NCBI RefSeq assembly: GCF_004352915.1
Contig: NZ_SJSY01000076.1
Span: forward strand, 310,001 to 374,000
Length of the DNA stretch: 64,000 nucleotides
Reading direction: 5' to 3'
Source: Flavobacterium zhairuonense
GTDB lineage: Bacteria; Bacteroidota; Bacteroidia; Flavobacteriales; Flavobacteriaceae
Under the pieces are notes generated by a model. That model saw only the letters and a list, made by a program, of their open reading frames with translations. It had not been told where the DNA came from and did no database searches. Positions 17,148 through 25,772 of this stretch are shown one piece after another; the first letter of the stretch is position 1, and every line of letters begins with the position of its first letter. The position numbers and the translations under genes are program-made.

Positions 17148-17155
17148 TATCTTTG
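17148..17155 (+). promoter_or_regulatory. -7 promoter box of the nitroreductase gene
   Basis: TATCTTTG matches the Bacteroidota -7 consensus TAnnTTTG exactly, 25 bp before ATG 17180. The preceding AAAACAATATAAT is almost the same as the bases before the HxlR -7 box at 12567. A TTG at 17153 that could be taken as a start lies inside this box. Confidence 0.6.
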
Positions 17156-17179
17156 CCAAAATTTAAGATAGATATTGTA

Positions 17180-17809
17180 ATGAATTTAATAGAAAATTTA
17201 AAATGGCGCTACGCCACAAAAGCTTACAATAACATTAAAGTAACAGAAGATAAGGTCGATCAAATTTTAGAAGCTATCAATCTTTCAGCATCTTCTTGTG
17301 GTCTGCAATCTTACCGCGTTTTTGTTGTAAGCAACCCAGAAATCCAAAAGAAATTAGGTGCTGATTCGTATAATAAACAAATTAGTTCCTGCTCTCATTT
17401 GTTGGTCTTTGCTGCATTCTCTGACATGACTTCGACTTATATTGATGATTACATAGCAATGACAGAAAAACAAAGAGATCTTGAAACTGGCGCCCTATCA
17501 GGATTTAGAAATGGATTGCATGCCTATTTTGGCGCTATTAACTCAGAGCAAAAAGCGCTTTGGGCTTCCAAACAGGCTTATATAGCACTAGGAACTGCAC
17601 TTATTGCTGCGGCAGAATTGAAAGTAGACGCCACTCCTATCGAAGGTTTTAATGCCTCCATTATTGATGAGGTTTTGGGCTTGAAAGAGAAAGGGCTGCA
17701 TTCAACTGTTATCCTAGCTTTAGGATACCGCGATTCGGAAAAAGACTATATGGCTGCAACAAAAAAAGTTCGTTTGCCTATAGACGAAATGATAACTAAA
17801 GTTTATTAA
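17180..17809 (+). CDS. Nitroreductase family NAD(P)H-dependent oxidoreductase
   Basis: 209 residues from ATG 17180; the upstream in-frame TTG lies within the promoter box. LKWRYATKAYNNIKV is the typical N-terminus of NfsB/YdgI-like flavoenzymes. LSASSCGLQSYRVFVVSNPE contains the FMN-binding Ser/Gln region, and VDATPIEGFN followed by STVILALGYRDSEKD completes the FMN pocket. It is a cytosolic FMN enzyme that reduces nitroaromatics, quinones or flavin. It is divergent from mesX. An 18-bp terminator stem follows at 17896. Confidence 0.93.
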   Translation: MNLIENLKWRYATKAYNNIKVTEDKVDQILEAINLSASSCGLQSYRVFVVSNPEIQKKLGADSYNKQISSCSHLLVFAAFSDMTSTYIDDYIAMTEKQRDLETGALSGFRNGLHAYFGAINSEQKALWASKQAYIALGTALIAAAELKVDATPIEGFNASIIDEVLGLKEKGLHSTVILALGYRDSEKDYMAATKKVRLPIDEMITKVY

Positions 17810-17895
17810 TAGCTACTAAACCAATATCAACGGACACCGCCTGTAGTACTTAAAATCTAATTTGTTAATTCAGACATTGAAATTGACATCTATAC

Positions 17896-17945
17896 AAATC
17901 ACCCAGTTTTAAATTATTTTAAAACTGGGTGATTTTATTTTTTAC
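17896..17945. terminator. Strong bidirectional terminator
   Basis: A perfect 18-bp stem, AAATCACCCAGTTTTAAA (17896-17913) and its complement at 17918-17935, with the 4-base loop TTAT and a following T-rich stretch. It lies between the nitroreductase on plus and the DUF2490-type gene on minus. Confidence 0.85.
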
Positions 17946-18069
17946 TCCTGCCCTTTTCACCATATTTAAATTATCGATCAATTCCTTTGTTTACTGAAAA
18001 GGAACATAATAAAAAAACATACGGAACACTGATTATCTTCATTAACGAAGAAAGAAATCTTAAAATAAC

Positions 18070-18876
18070 TTAATCGGCGCCTCCATCTACACTATCAAAA
18101 GTTTCTCGTTCCTTAGGTCGGATGCTGTATTTAAGTGATACCATAGGGCCATAATAAACATCAAATTGAGTTCCGTTTGTGCGCAACTGCATTTGGCCAA
18201 TTATTCCTGCTAGAAAGTGAATATTTGGCGTAATTCCTGCCGTATAATAAACGGATAATCTGAAGATATCAAAGTGTTCTTCGGCATAATCTTTCTTGGC
18301 AAACTTTAGCATCAACTCTGTATAATAACCTATGTTTGGTGCTAGAAATAGCGGTTTTTCTTTGCTTTGACGGAGATAATGATTCACTCCAAATCTTGCC
18401 CTTATTCGAGGAATTACCTGTTGCTGGCCAGTTCTGTCATCAAAAAATTTAGTTTCAAAGCGCACTTGCTCAAAAAGCGAACCTTTTGGCATTTCTTGCG
18501 TATAAGTTCCCATGACAATTAATCGGTTTTCAAGGGTTTCGTAATTGCCCATTTCTTCCAAATTATATTTTTGGTTGTGTGCATATCCAAGCCACAACTT
18601 CATGTTCTTAAAACCCGAAAATACAATCCAAGGTCTTATCACTTTTCGTTGTGTATATTCAAACGGATTAGTCGTATTATAAGTTCCCTGTGTCACTAAT
18701 TGAAAATCGACCTGACCGCTTAAATGCCATTTATCATATATTGGAAAAGCAATATCACCTTCTGAAATAGATGCAGGAATAAAACCCATAGTGTATGGTG
18801 CGTCTTGTTGTGCGTATATAATTGATTCACATAAAATACAAAGCACTATCGTAATTGTCTTCTTAAATTTACTCAT
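18070..18876 (-). CDS. DUF2490-type outer-membrane protein
   Basis: 268 residues with a signal peptide (KKTITIVLCILCESIIYAQ). The rest is rich in alternating aromatic/hydrophobic strands (WIVFSGFKNMKLWLGYAHNQ, RPWIVF, RLSVYYTAGITPNIHFLAG) and resembles the DUF2490 family of outer-membrane beta-barrels. A conserved RTGQQQVIPRIRARFGVN block supports the family call. No enzymatic residues are apparent. It lies downstream of the DUF1254 gene on the same strand with a 126-bp gap, so it may be co-transcribed. The function is unknown. Confidence 0.65.
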   Translation of the reverse strand: MSKFKKTITIVLCILCESIIYAQQDAPYTMGFIPASISEGDIAFPIYDKWHLSGQVDFQLVTQGTYNTTNPFEYTQRKVIRPWIVFSGFKNMKLWLGYAHNQKYNLEEMGNYETLENRLIVMGTYTQEMPKGSLFEQVRFETKFFDDRTGQQQVIPRIRARFGVNHYLRQSKEKPLFLAPNIGYYTELMLKFAKKDYAEEHFDIFRLSVYYTAGITPNIHFLAGIIGQMQLRTNGTQFDVYYGPMVSLKYSIRPKERETFDSVDGGAD

Positions 18877-19002
18877 CCATTTTTTAAATTAAGATCATAT
18901 ATAGTATCCATTTTATTGTCAAGAAAACATAACCATTTTAAATATATCCTCGATGCAATGTATTAAGCATGATTGATTTTACTTTTCGCACCCAATAAAT
19001 CA

Positions 19003-20481
19003 TCATTTTATTTCTTCAAAATCACCGGGCTTCCAGACACCATTAAACGCGCCCGCTTCCGGTCCGTAGATACGGATGTAAGCGAACCATCCTCTGTTTG
19101 GAAGTGTTTTTATCCATTGTCCTTCTTTTCCTGCAGGAGCTTTTGGTCCAAAGTATAAATCAACATTCTGACCTCCAATTTTATCTTTTAGTTCAAATAA
19201 AGAGCGAAGCGCCGCTTTATTTTGGTCTGTAACAACCTGACTTCTTGTTATGGCATCATAAATGGTTATAGACCAGAATAATTTTGCCGGAACCGGGGTT
19301 GGAATGGTAAGTTTATATGTTTTACCGCCGTCAACATATTTTCCTTCAGCATCTTTAAGTCCCAGCCAATAAAGCGAACCGCCTCCTTCTTTTCTTCTAA
19401 ACATAGAAGGTGAAGCTCCAATAGCTTGATAAAACCATGTTTCGCGGCCGTCAAGATCAACATAATCTGGCGTATTAAAATCACCATCTTCAAATCGAAG
19501 TGCGACCCATTCCCACTGACGGTCTTTCCATACAATACGATCAGAACGACGATCAGCAAAGGACTGCACACGCATTTGAGCATTTGCAATTTTAGCTGCT
19601 TTCTCAAGAATTGCTTTTAATCTCTCATCAGGCTTAAAAGGTTGCCCTTTTTTAATTCCCAAAACTGCCAATTCACCATAATAATTCCTGTAGCCTTCAT
19701 AAACAGGTTCGCGCTGTATTACATCATTTAAGTTTTCCCAGTATTTTATATTGTTTTCCCATGCGACTGGGGTTGTATTTTGAGGTTTATCTGTAAGGTC
19801 AAGCCAGTCTGGTTCTTTCCAATCTGCGGTTTTATTAAGCGGATACACTTTGACTGTTTTAATTCTTTCTATAGCAGCTTTTACATCGCCGCCAACAGGA
19901 AGCGAACGAATACCAACTGTAAGGTTATTTGAAGAAGATTTCCAGACATGATAACCCGAAGTTGGAACTACGCCTTTATAACCCGGAGGCAAAAGCAAGT
20001 GTTTTCCTCCATTACCAGCATCTGGCCCTGGAATTCCCATATCGGCCACCCAGCGCTGGTTAACATCCATAGCAACTACGATAAGTGGCCCTTTTGGAAT
20101 ATCTATAATCATTGGTCCTTTTGACAAATCAATTGGAATAGGTCCGTAAGGTGTATCTGAATTGAGTGTGAAACCTATTTGTCCTGGTTTTGTATCTAAA
20201 GTTCCGAATGATTTATTTGGAATAATTTTAATACTGTCGTTTCCTTTTACCAATCCTTCACCAGAAACTGTAGGATAGAAAAATTTATATGCTTGTATGG
20301 CACGAGTAAGGTCAGCATCATCATATGCTTTTTTGATGGTCGCCTCTGTAGGATAACCGCCGACAAATTCATAATCTGAATCAGACTTAGAAGAATCATT
20401 GCTGCTTAATGTAGTTTCCGTTTCTTTTTTACAGCCCGCCACAACCGACAACACGAAACAGATATAAATTAATCTTTTCAT
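19003..20481 (-). CDS. DUF1254/DUF1214 domain lipoprotein
   Basis: 492 residues. MKRLIYICFVLSVVAGCKK is a lipoprotein signal with Cys at residue 17. The DUF1254 domain (about 60-200) contains FGTLDTKPGQIGFTLNSDTP and YGPIPIDLSKGPMIIDIPKG. The C-terminal DUF1214 domain (about 370-480) contains ADGGK-like and LTIPTPVPAKLFWSITIYDA segments and ends with GPKAPAGKEGQWIKTLPNRG. The biochemical role of this family is not established. The 22-bp palindrome at 20569-20590, shared with two sulfatase units and the efflux operon, lies 88 bp upstream of the start. Confidence 0.88.
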   Translation of the reverse strand: MKRLIYICFVLSVVAGCKKETETTLSSNDSSKSDSDYEFVGGYPTEATIKKAYDDADLTRAIQAYKFFYPTVSGEGLVKGNDSIKIIPNKSFGTLDTKPGQIGFTLNSDTPYGPIPIDLSKGPMIIDIPKGPLIVVAMDVNQRWVADMGIPGPDAGNGGKHLLLPPGYKGVVPTSGYHVWKSSSNNLTVGIRSLPVGGDVKAAIERIKTVKVYPLNKTADWKEPDWLDLTDKPQNTTPVAWENNIKYWENLNDVIQREPVYEGYRNYYGELAVLGIKKGQPFKPDERLKAILEKAAKIANAQMRVQSFADRRSDRIVWKDRQWEWVALRFEDGDFNTPDYVDLDGRETWFYQAIGASPSMFRRKEGGGSLYWLGLKDAEGKYVDGGKTYKLTIPTPVPAKLFWSITIYDAITRSQVVTDQNKAALRSLFELKDKIGGQNVDLYFGPKAPAGKEGQWIKTLPNRGWFAYIRIYGPEAGAFNGVWKPGDFEEIK

Positions 20482-20568
20482 ATAAATTGATTTAATTAGT
20501 TAAACTTCAAAACATTATCAAAGTTATAACCCTAGACCAATTTAATAGTATTCCAAAGCCTTAATTCG

Positions 20569-20590
20569 GATTCAAATTATAATTTGAAAC
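20569..20590 (-). promoter_or_regulatory. 22-bp palindromic operator (copy B) before the DUF1254 gene
   Basis: Half-sites GATTCAAATTA / TAATTTGAAAC on the plus strand. The central CAAATTATAATTTG is perfectly palindromic, and the distal side continues AAAGTTTTTG as in copy A. Aligned with copies at 10578, 33267 and 52841. Confidence 0.65.
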
Positions 20591-20660
20591 AAAGTTTTTG
20601 CTATTTAGAATAGATATCAAACATAATCGACTTACTAATTGAAGGTGTAATTGAAGACAT

Positions 20661-20797
20661 CCGTGCCCGCAACAATAAGACACAAAACAAAATCATCAAA
20701 ACAAAACTTACACAAATTAATATGCTCTTTTCTATTTACAAAGAAAACTAACCAATCTTTGCGGGCACGGATTGCAAATCCGCGCTATCGTGTCATA
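20661..20797. repeat. REP-like palindromic element pair
   Basis: CCGTGCCCGCAA (20661-20672) is repeated in perfect inversion as TTGCGGGCACGG (20759-20770). The second copy continues into a small hairpin, CGGATT-GCA-AATCCG (20769-20783), and then CGCTATCG. The G+C-rich words stand out strongly from the AT-rich surroundings. This looks like a repetitive extragenic palindrome or a short non-autonomous element; no transposase is present. Confidence 0.5.
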
Positions 20798-20803
20798 AAA
20801 TAA

Positions 20804-20833
20804 AAAACCAGTGAAGGTGATTCACTGGTTTTC
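20804..20833. terminator. Hairpin terminator after the META-domain gene
   Basis: AAAACCAGTGAA (20804-20815) pairs with TTCACTGGTTTT (20821-20832) around the loop GGTGA. It lies 56 bp beyond the stop of the minus-strand META-domain gene. Confidence 0.75.
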
Positions 20834-20888
20834 TAATCATTCTTTATATAAATCATCAGCTATTTTAAGATGATTTATGGAACCTAAT

Positions 20889-21908
20889 TTACTTTGTAAT
20901 GCCAAACATCATGACCAATTTATCATTCAGATAAAAATTAAGCGTTTGGTCGGCTACATCAAAACGCAAGTCTTTGCTGTTTAAATAAGATAACATTTTT
21001 TGTTCTGTTTTACTTCCTTCACCAATACACGCCATTCTTGTAGTCGCTATTTTATCAAAAGAAATACGATCATCATTCGCTTCATAAGTTCCAAAGAAGT
21101 TGTTGCAACCTGTATTGCCGCTTACTTTCTTTTCTGCTGGATTAAACTTAATAGAAGCTTTTCCGTAATCCTGTCCAACATTTTCAAGTGCAATTAGTTT
21201 CCAATTGTTTTTTGCAATAAAACTCCAAAGTTGGTCTTGAGTTGGAATAGAAAACTCCATCACCACTTTGTTCTTCGCATTTTTAAACTGTACTGTATTG
21301 TTTTTCTTTACAATTTTGAACTTTTTATTGGTTATTGCAGCACTAAATTCTTGTTCTAATTTCATGCTTTCGTCATCACAAGCCATTAAAGTTCCCATAG
21401 GAGAATTGGTCTTGATTTGATTTTTTGAAGAAAGTTTCGTGTATTTTACGTTGAAATTATTGCATCCGTTTTTACCGCTTATTGTGCCCGTTTCCTCATT
21501 AATTGTGATAAATGCTTTTCCGCTATTTATCTTTTTTCCGTTTAACTGGGTTAAGATCATTTTGGTATCATAAATTCCTTTTTCCTTATTTACAGGTGTT
21601 TTAGAAATTATGCTTTTCAGTTTATATTGATATGCAGAAGCATCGGCCGGAATAGGTTCTGGTCTTTTGGTTCTTGTTACCAATAGCTCATATCGATTTC
21701 CTTTTTCAAAATTAAAACCTTCAATATGATCATAAAATAACTGCCAATCTTTGTCATTATCATATTTTACCTGCAGACATTCCATTGGGCCAACACCCGT
21801 ACATGGCACTTTACTTTCTTTCACAAACATTTTTAAACTTTCCTGACCGTATGTAAATGTTGACAATAACACTACTACAAAAACATACATACATTTAAAT
21901 CTTTTCAT
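20889..21908 (-). CDS. Secreted protein with DUF4377 and two META domains
   Basis: 339 residues with a signal peptide (FKCMYVFVVVLLSTFTYGQ). Residues about 25-105 match DUF4377 (CTGVGPMECLQVKYD, NRYELLVTR). Two META (HslJ-like) domains follow, at about 112-220 and 232-335. Each carries the GCNNF and ACxxxxxxxE segments (SGKNGCNNFNVKY with MACDDESMKLE, and SGNTGCNNFFGTY with MACIGEGSKTE). META-domain proteins are envelope proteins linked to stress or heat resistance, without a defined reaction. It is a single gene with a terminator downstream and 421 bp of apparent non-coding DNA upstream. Confidence 0.88.
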   Translation of the reverse strand: MKRFKCMYVFVVVLLSTFTYGQESLKMFVKESKVPCTGVGPMECLQVKYDNDKDWQLFYDHIEGFNFEKGNRYELLVTRTKRPEPIPADASAYQYKLKSIISKTPVNKEKGIYDTKMILTQLNGKKINSGKAFITINEETGTISGKNGCNNFNVKYTKLSSKNQIKTNSPMGTLMACDDESMKLEQEFSAAITNKKFKIVKKNNTVQFKNAKNKVVMEFSIPTQDQLWSFIAKNNWKLIALENVGQDYGKASIKFNPAEKKVSGNTGCNNFFGTYEANDDRISFDKIATTRMACIGEGSKTEQKMLSYLNSKDLRFDVADQTLNFYLNDKLVMMFGITK

Positions 21909-22329
21909 TTATTTTAATTTTTTAGAACACCAATCAAGCGTTCTGATTATTCATGATTTTTTTTTAGGCAGGAATTGTGCCACTTTAAAATAAAGAATGC
22001 TTTTAACGTTTTTTTATTAGCACTAAAATTCGGTTTTCTTTAACCAACAAACTCCTAGATATTGACAATCAGTTTGTTTATTCAAAAATAACAAAATTCC
22101 TTCTTTTTATTTTACTTAGCGATATTTTAGTAATATTTTTATTCGTTTTTAAAATTAGACTGCCGTTGTTTATATTCATGAGACTTTACAATCTCGAAAG
22201 TTTTTCATTTAAACTCTTTGGAGAAGTGAGGGAGTTATAATTAACTTCAGCAATAAAAACTATTTCGTCCAAATTTGGTTTGTAATTGAAAGTTTTGATT
22301 AAAACTCACGCCAATTTAAAATTTGTATT
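21909..22329. other. Non-coding stretch before the antitoxin gene
   Basis: About 420 bp of very AT-rich DNA without a convincing open frame or RNA structure. Near its right end TTTTG (22293-22297) and TAAAATTTG (22317-22325) resemble a Bacteroidota promoter (-33 TTTG, -7 TAnnTTTG with one extra base) directly before the antitoxin ATG. Confidence 0.35.
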
Positions 22330-22575
22330 ATGACACGACAAAGTATATCATTGACCACACCTAATGAAGAATGGTTGAAAAATCAGGTTAATACAGAAGC
22401 GTTTAACAGTAAAAGCGAAGCTATTAACTACTTGATTAAGCAAGCTCGTTCAAGAGAAGAATACTTTGAATTTGTAAGAGCAAAAATAGATAAGGGAGAA
22501 AAAAGCGGATTTGCAAAAAAACAGACTAGAGAAGAAATGTTAGCTGAATTTAAAAAAGATCAGGCCAATGTATAA
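22330..22575 (+). CDS. ParD-like type II antitoxin
   Basis: 81 residues. QSISLTTPNEEWLKNQVNTE and FNSKSEAINYLIKQARSREE are the ribbon-helix-helix N-terminus of ParD/CopG-type antitoxins. The charged C-terminal tail (about 45-81, ending FKKDQANV) would wrap the toxin. The stop overlaps an ATG in another frame (ATGTATAA at 22568-22575), the usual ParD-ParE arrangement, but the toxin frame downstream is broken. It normally represses its own promoter and neutralises a ribosome-independent or gyrase-directed toxin. Here it looks like an orphan antitoxin. Confidence 0.88.
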   Translation: MTRQSISLTTPNEEWLKNQVNTEAFNSKSEAINYLIKQARSREEYFEFVRAKIDKGEKSGFAKKQTREEMLAEFKKDQANV

Positions 22576-22629
22576 CTACTTTTAAGTAGCGAAGCCAAAG
22601 AAGATTTAAAAAAGAATTTATTATTATAG
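22568..22629 (+). pseudogene. Remnant of a ParE/RelE-type toxin gene (frameshifted, truncated)
   Basis: ATG 22568 overlaps the antitoxin stop by 8 bp and reads MYNYF then TAA. If one base is restored in the T-run at 22580-22583, the frame continues LSSEAKEDLKKNLLL to a TAG at 22627-22629. MYNYFLSSEAKEDL is the characteristic ParE N-terminus. Both the frameshift and the loss of the remaining roughly 75 codons would inactivate it. A terminator follows about 45 bp later, so the rest has been deleted. Confidence 0.65.
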
Positions 22630-22674
22630 CGTTAGCACGTTTGGCATTAAGAGTAATTAGGATAACAAAAAAGC

Positions 22675-22708
22675 AAAGTCCCATTTCATTAGAAATGGGA
22701 CTTTTTTT
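22675..22708. terminator. Bidirectional terminator between antitoxin and permease genes
   Basis: AAAGTCCCATTTC (22675-22687) pairs perfectly with GAAATGGGACTTT (22692-22704) around ATTA, followed by T residues. The GTCCCATTTC core is shared with the terminator at 1525-1560. Confidence 0.85.
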
Positions 22709-22714
22709 AACTAT

Positions 22715-24139
22715 TTATTTCTTTGTATCAAATACCTTATAAAACACAAAAAGAATCCCCAACCAAACAGGAATTAATTCTACGGATAATTTCATATTCG
22801 TCATCCACATGATGGCTAAAATCCCCAATAGAAAAGCAAAACAGATGTAATTGCTTACTGGGTAAAATATAGAAGCAAACTTCGTTTTTGTGTTTTCTTT
22901 GTCTTTTGCACGTCTAAATTGCAAGTGCGTATAGGAAATCATAACCCAGTTAATCACCAAGCAAGACACTACTAAAGACATTAAAATACTAAAAGCTTCT
23001 TCTGGCATTATTTTATTTATTAAAATACAGATCGCGGCAAAACATGAAGAAATCAAAATAGCATTAATTGGCACCGAATGTTTGTTTAGCTTCTTTAAAA
23101 ACTTTGGAGCATTGTCTTGATCTGCTAAACCAAACAACATACGTGAGTTGCTATAAACACTGCTGTTATACACCGATAATGCGGCTGTTAATACAATCAG
23201 ATTAAGCACATTTGCTATCAGGCTCGTAAAGAATATTTTGTGGCCAAACAACTCAAATTCCATTCCGTTTAAATTTTGAAAGACCATCACAAACGGACTA
23301 CTGTCTGTCGTAATTTGTCTCCAAGGCGATAAAGCAAATAAAATCACCAATGCACCCACATAAAATATCAGAATTCTATAAATAACTTGATTCGTTGCTT
23401 TTGGAATGTTTTTTTCTGGGTTTTCTGCTTCGGCCGCCGTAATTCCAATTAGTTCTAAACCACCAAAAGAGAACATAATCAACGCCATTGCCGATAATAA
23501 ACCTTGAAAATCTCCAGTTGCAGTTTTTTCAAAAACACCTTTTGGAAAGAATCCTCCATCATTATACAAATTATGAATTGTAGCGTGTTCTCCTCCTGTA
23601 CCACTTATAAGCAAATAAGTACCAAAAAGAATCATAGCAATAATTGCTACAACTTTTATGATTGAAAACCAAAATTCAGTTTCTCCGTACACTTTTACAG
23701 AGGCAAAATTCAAAGCATTAATAACCAGAAAGAAAAATAAACTGGATGCCCACAACGGAATTTCGGGCCACCAAAACTGCACATAAACTCCAATGGCTGT
23801 AAGTTCGGCCATACTAACGAGAATATACAAAATCCAATAATTCCAACCTGATGCAAAACCTGCAAAAGAACCGCAATATTTATAGGCAAAATAACTAAAA
23901 CTTCCTGATACAGGTTCTTCAACAACCATTTCACCAAGTTGTCTCATAATAAAAAAAGCGATAATTCCGGCAATAGCATATCCTAAGATAACAGAAGGTC
24001 CTGCTAAAACGGCTGCTGGACCAATTCCAAGAAAAAGACCTGTTCCTATAGATCCGCCTAAGGCAATTAATTGAATATGTCGATTGGTCAGTCCGCGTTT
24101 AAGCTGATTCTCTTCTACAGCATCTTGATTTTTTTTCAC
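22715..24139 (-). CDS. Amino-acid permease (APC superfamily, AAT family)
   Basis: 474 residues, about 12 membrane segments. LKRGLTNRHIQLIALGGSIGTGLFLG is the signature N-terminus of AroP/PheP/CycA-like permeases, with the unwound TM1 GSIGTGLF. SGSFSYFAYKYCGSFAGFASGWNYW and FGGLELIGITAAEAENPEKNIP are the following conserved segments (TM3 and TM6 regions). It imports an amino acid by proton symport across the inner membrane. The specificity cannot be read. It is a single gene with terminators on both sides. Confidence 0.92.
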   Translation of the reverse strand: MKKNQDAVEENQLKRGLTNRHIQLIALGGSIGTGLFLGIGPAAVLAGPSVILGYAIAGIIAFFIMRQLGEMVVEEPVSGSFSYFAYKYCGSFAGFASGWNYWILYILVSMAELTAIGVYVQFWWPEIPLWASSLFFFLVINALNFASVKVYGETEFWFSIIKVVAIIAMILFGTYLLISGTGGEHATIHNLYNDGGFFPKGVFEKTATGDFQGLLSAMALIMFSFGGLELIGITAAEAENPEKNIPKATNQVIYRILIFYVGALVILFALSPWRQITTDSSPFVMVFQNLNGMEFELFGHKIFFTSLIANVLNLIVLTAALSVYNSSVYSNSRMLFGLADQDNAPKFLKKLNKHSVPINAILISSCFAAICILINKIMPEEAFSILMSLVVSCLVINWVMISYTHLQFRRAKDKENTKTKFASIFYPVSNYICFAFLLGILAIMWMTNMKLSVELIPVWLGILFVFYKVFDTKK

Positions 24140-24249
24140 AGATTAGATTTTTAAATGAGTTAAATGTACTCCTGAATGTATAAAAAGCGAAGATAAGTTA
24201 AAAAGGAATTTTTAAAGCATCGTTTTCTCATAATCTTTAGAAAAACAAA

Positions 24250-24272
24250 CCCCTTAAATGTTTTTTAAGGGG
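24250..24272 (-). terminator. Terminator after the DUF1801 gene
   Basis: CCCCTTAAA (24250-24258) / TTTAAGGGG (24264-24272) with a 5-base loop. Read on the minus strand it is followed by a T-rich tract. It lies 47 bp beyond the DUF1801 stop. Confidence 0.7.
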
Positions 24273-24318
24273 CTTTCTCCATAATTGTATTTTTTATACA
24301 AAATTTAGTTTGTATTGC

Positions 24319-24933
24319 TTATTTTTTAGATTGCCAAAATCTGTCTTTTCCTTCTGCAATCCATTCTAAAGATTGGGCAATTCTTTTATTTCTGGTTTCA
24401 TCTGTCTTTGCATCTGCAATCCAAATAATATAATTTTTACGGAAAGATGGCGATTTGCTTTCAAAAATTTCGGTTGCTTTGCCGTCTTTTGCTAATGCAT
24501 CCATAAACTCTTTAGGAGCTATAACTTCTGCAGATGATTTTTCTTTTACAGGTTTAGGCTTGGCCTTGCCATTTTCATTTAAAACCATTGCTTCTTTAAT
24601 ATATGCCACTAATTTTTCTTTATTTGGCAATTCAGATATGTCTTTAATCTTATCCATATAACCAAACTTTTTACCAGCTGAAACACTTGCCTGTATCTCT
24701 TTGTCCTTCATTAATTCTGCCTTATACAAACTAAAAGAACAATGCTGTTTGAAACCGCCCATCATAACTAAATGATCGCCTTTATAAGAATAATGTGGTG
24801 TCCCCCATTTAATATTTTCTTCTACTTCGGGACAGGTGCTAAAAATTATTTCACGTAAATTACTAAGAATAGGTTTTGCAAAATCGGCCATTTTTTCAAT
24901 GTATTCCGTAACGTCTTTATTATAATTTTCCAT
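24319..24933 (-). CDS. DUF1801 / YdeI-OmdA-like protein
   Basis: 204 residues, cytosolic. The first 110 residues match DUF1801 (YdhG-like): ILSNLREIIFSTCPEVEENI, KWGTPHYSYKGDHLVMMGGF, CSFSLYKAELM. After a lysine/proline-rich linker, residues about 135-204 (PKEFMDALAKDGKATEIFES, SPSFRKNYIIWIADAKTDET, RNKRIAQSLEWIAEGK) match the YdeI/OmpD-associated (OmdA) region. The combination is common in Bacteroidota. The function is unknown. Confidence 0.85.
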   Translation of the reverse strand: MENYNKDVTEYIEKMADFAKPILSNLREIIFSTCPEVEENIKWGTPHYSYKGDHLVMMGGFKQHCSFSLYKAELMKDKEIQASVSAGKKFGYMDKIKDISELPNKEKLVAYIKEAMVLNENGKAKPKPVKEKSSAEVIAPKEFMDALAKDGKATEIFESKSPSFRKNYIIWIADAKTDETRNKRIAQSLEWIAEGKDRFWQSKK

Positions 24934-25040
24934 TAATTAAAAAATTTAATTTGAGATATTTAGCTAAATATTAATCATTATTCGAAGTTAAAACAAATCT
25001 CATTAAATACGATTATTCTGATTGTTTAAATTATTGACAC

Positions 25041-25739
25041 TTAACAAATCAACAGCAATCGATACTCGCCTTCATTTTCTTTTGGTGCTCTGTGAATGCA
25101 AGGCAGTACTTGTTGTTTGGGATGATCTACTGCCAAGCGCCAAAGATGCATTTTACCTAAATTGATAGGCATCGCATCCTCATTTACTTGATAATGTAGA
25201 TCGAAATAATTTTCCGTTAAAAAGTCTTCAAATTCTTCCTCCGGCCCATTATGCAACTCTTTCAACTTTGTTCGGATTTCTGGAATTAAAACTTTTTGTT
25301 CTGCTTGAGAATTAGGTATAATGTCACTTGAAGTTCCGTGATAAGTACATAAAAAAGTATCTGTTGTGATAGGCGAACGATCGACATGAAACGAATAAAC
25401 ATCAGTCGATATGAAATCAAATTCATCATCACGTTCGTAGCATTTCAGCAAATTAAGAGAAGGTGAAGCTCCAAAATCAGTTAATAATTGCAAATCATTT
25501 AGGATAATTTCTCTTGCTTTATTTCCCTTTTCTGAAAGTTGGAGTGCAAGCAGATTTTCAGGAAAAATTTCGGTTATATTTTCTTCTAAAGATAATTTAG
25601 CAACAATCTCTTTAAAATCTCCATCCAAATCTCTGTGCCAACATAATGCATTTATTTCCCCTTTGAAATCGGTATGGACAAGCTCAGAAAAAGTGGATAC
25701 AACGCCTACTTGATTATTGGCAGAAAATTCATTACTCAT
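25041..25739 (-). CDS. DUF1826-like protein
   Basis: 232 residues without a signal peptide. The layout fits DUF1826: an N-terminal part with INALCWHRDLDGDF, a central SFHVDRSPITTDTFLCTYHGTSSD, and a C-terminal PCIHRAPKENEGEYRLLLIC. The His-x-Asp of FHVD and the late His of CIHRAP resemble the iron-binding triad of the cupin/2-oxoglutarate oxygenase fold; that link is inference. It is 33 bp from the aldehyde dehydrogenase stop and probably co-transcribed with it. Confidence 0.6.
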   Translation of the reverse strand: MSNEFSANNQVGVVSTFSELVHTDFKGEINALCWHRDLDGDFKEIVAKLSLEENITEIFPENLLALQLSEKGNKAREIILNDLQLLTDFGASPSLNLLKCYERDDEFDFISTDVYSFHVDRSPITTDTFLCTYHGTSSDIIPNSQAEQKVLIPEIRTKLKELHNGPEEEFEDFLTENYFDLHYQVNEDAMPINLGKMHLWRLAVDHPKQQVLPCIHRAPKENEGEYRLLLIC

Positions 25740-25772
25740 GATACAACTTAAAGAAACTAATAATTCGACTTT

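Noticed and set aside
17153..17179. TTG 17153 as start of the nitroreductase
   Set aside because: It overlaps an exact TAnnTTTG -7 promoter box; family N-termini begin at ATG 17180.
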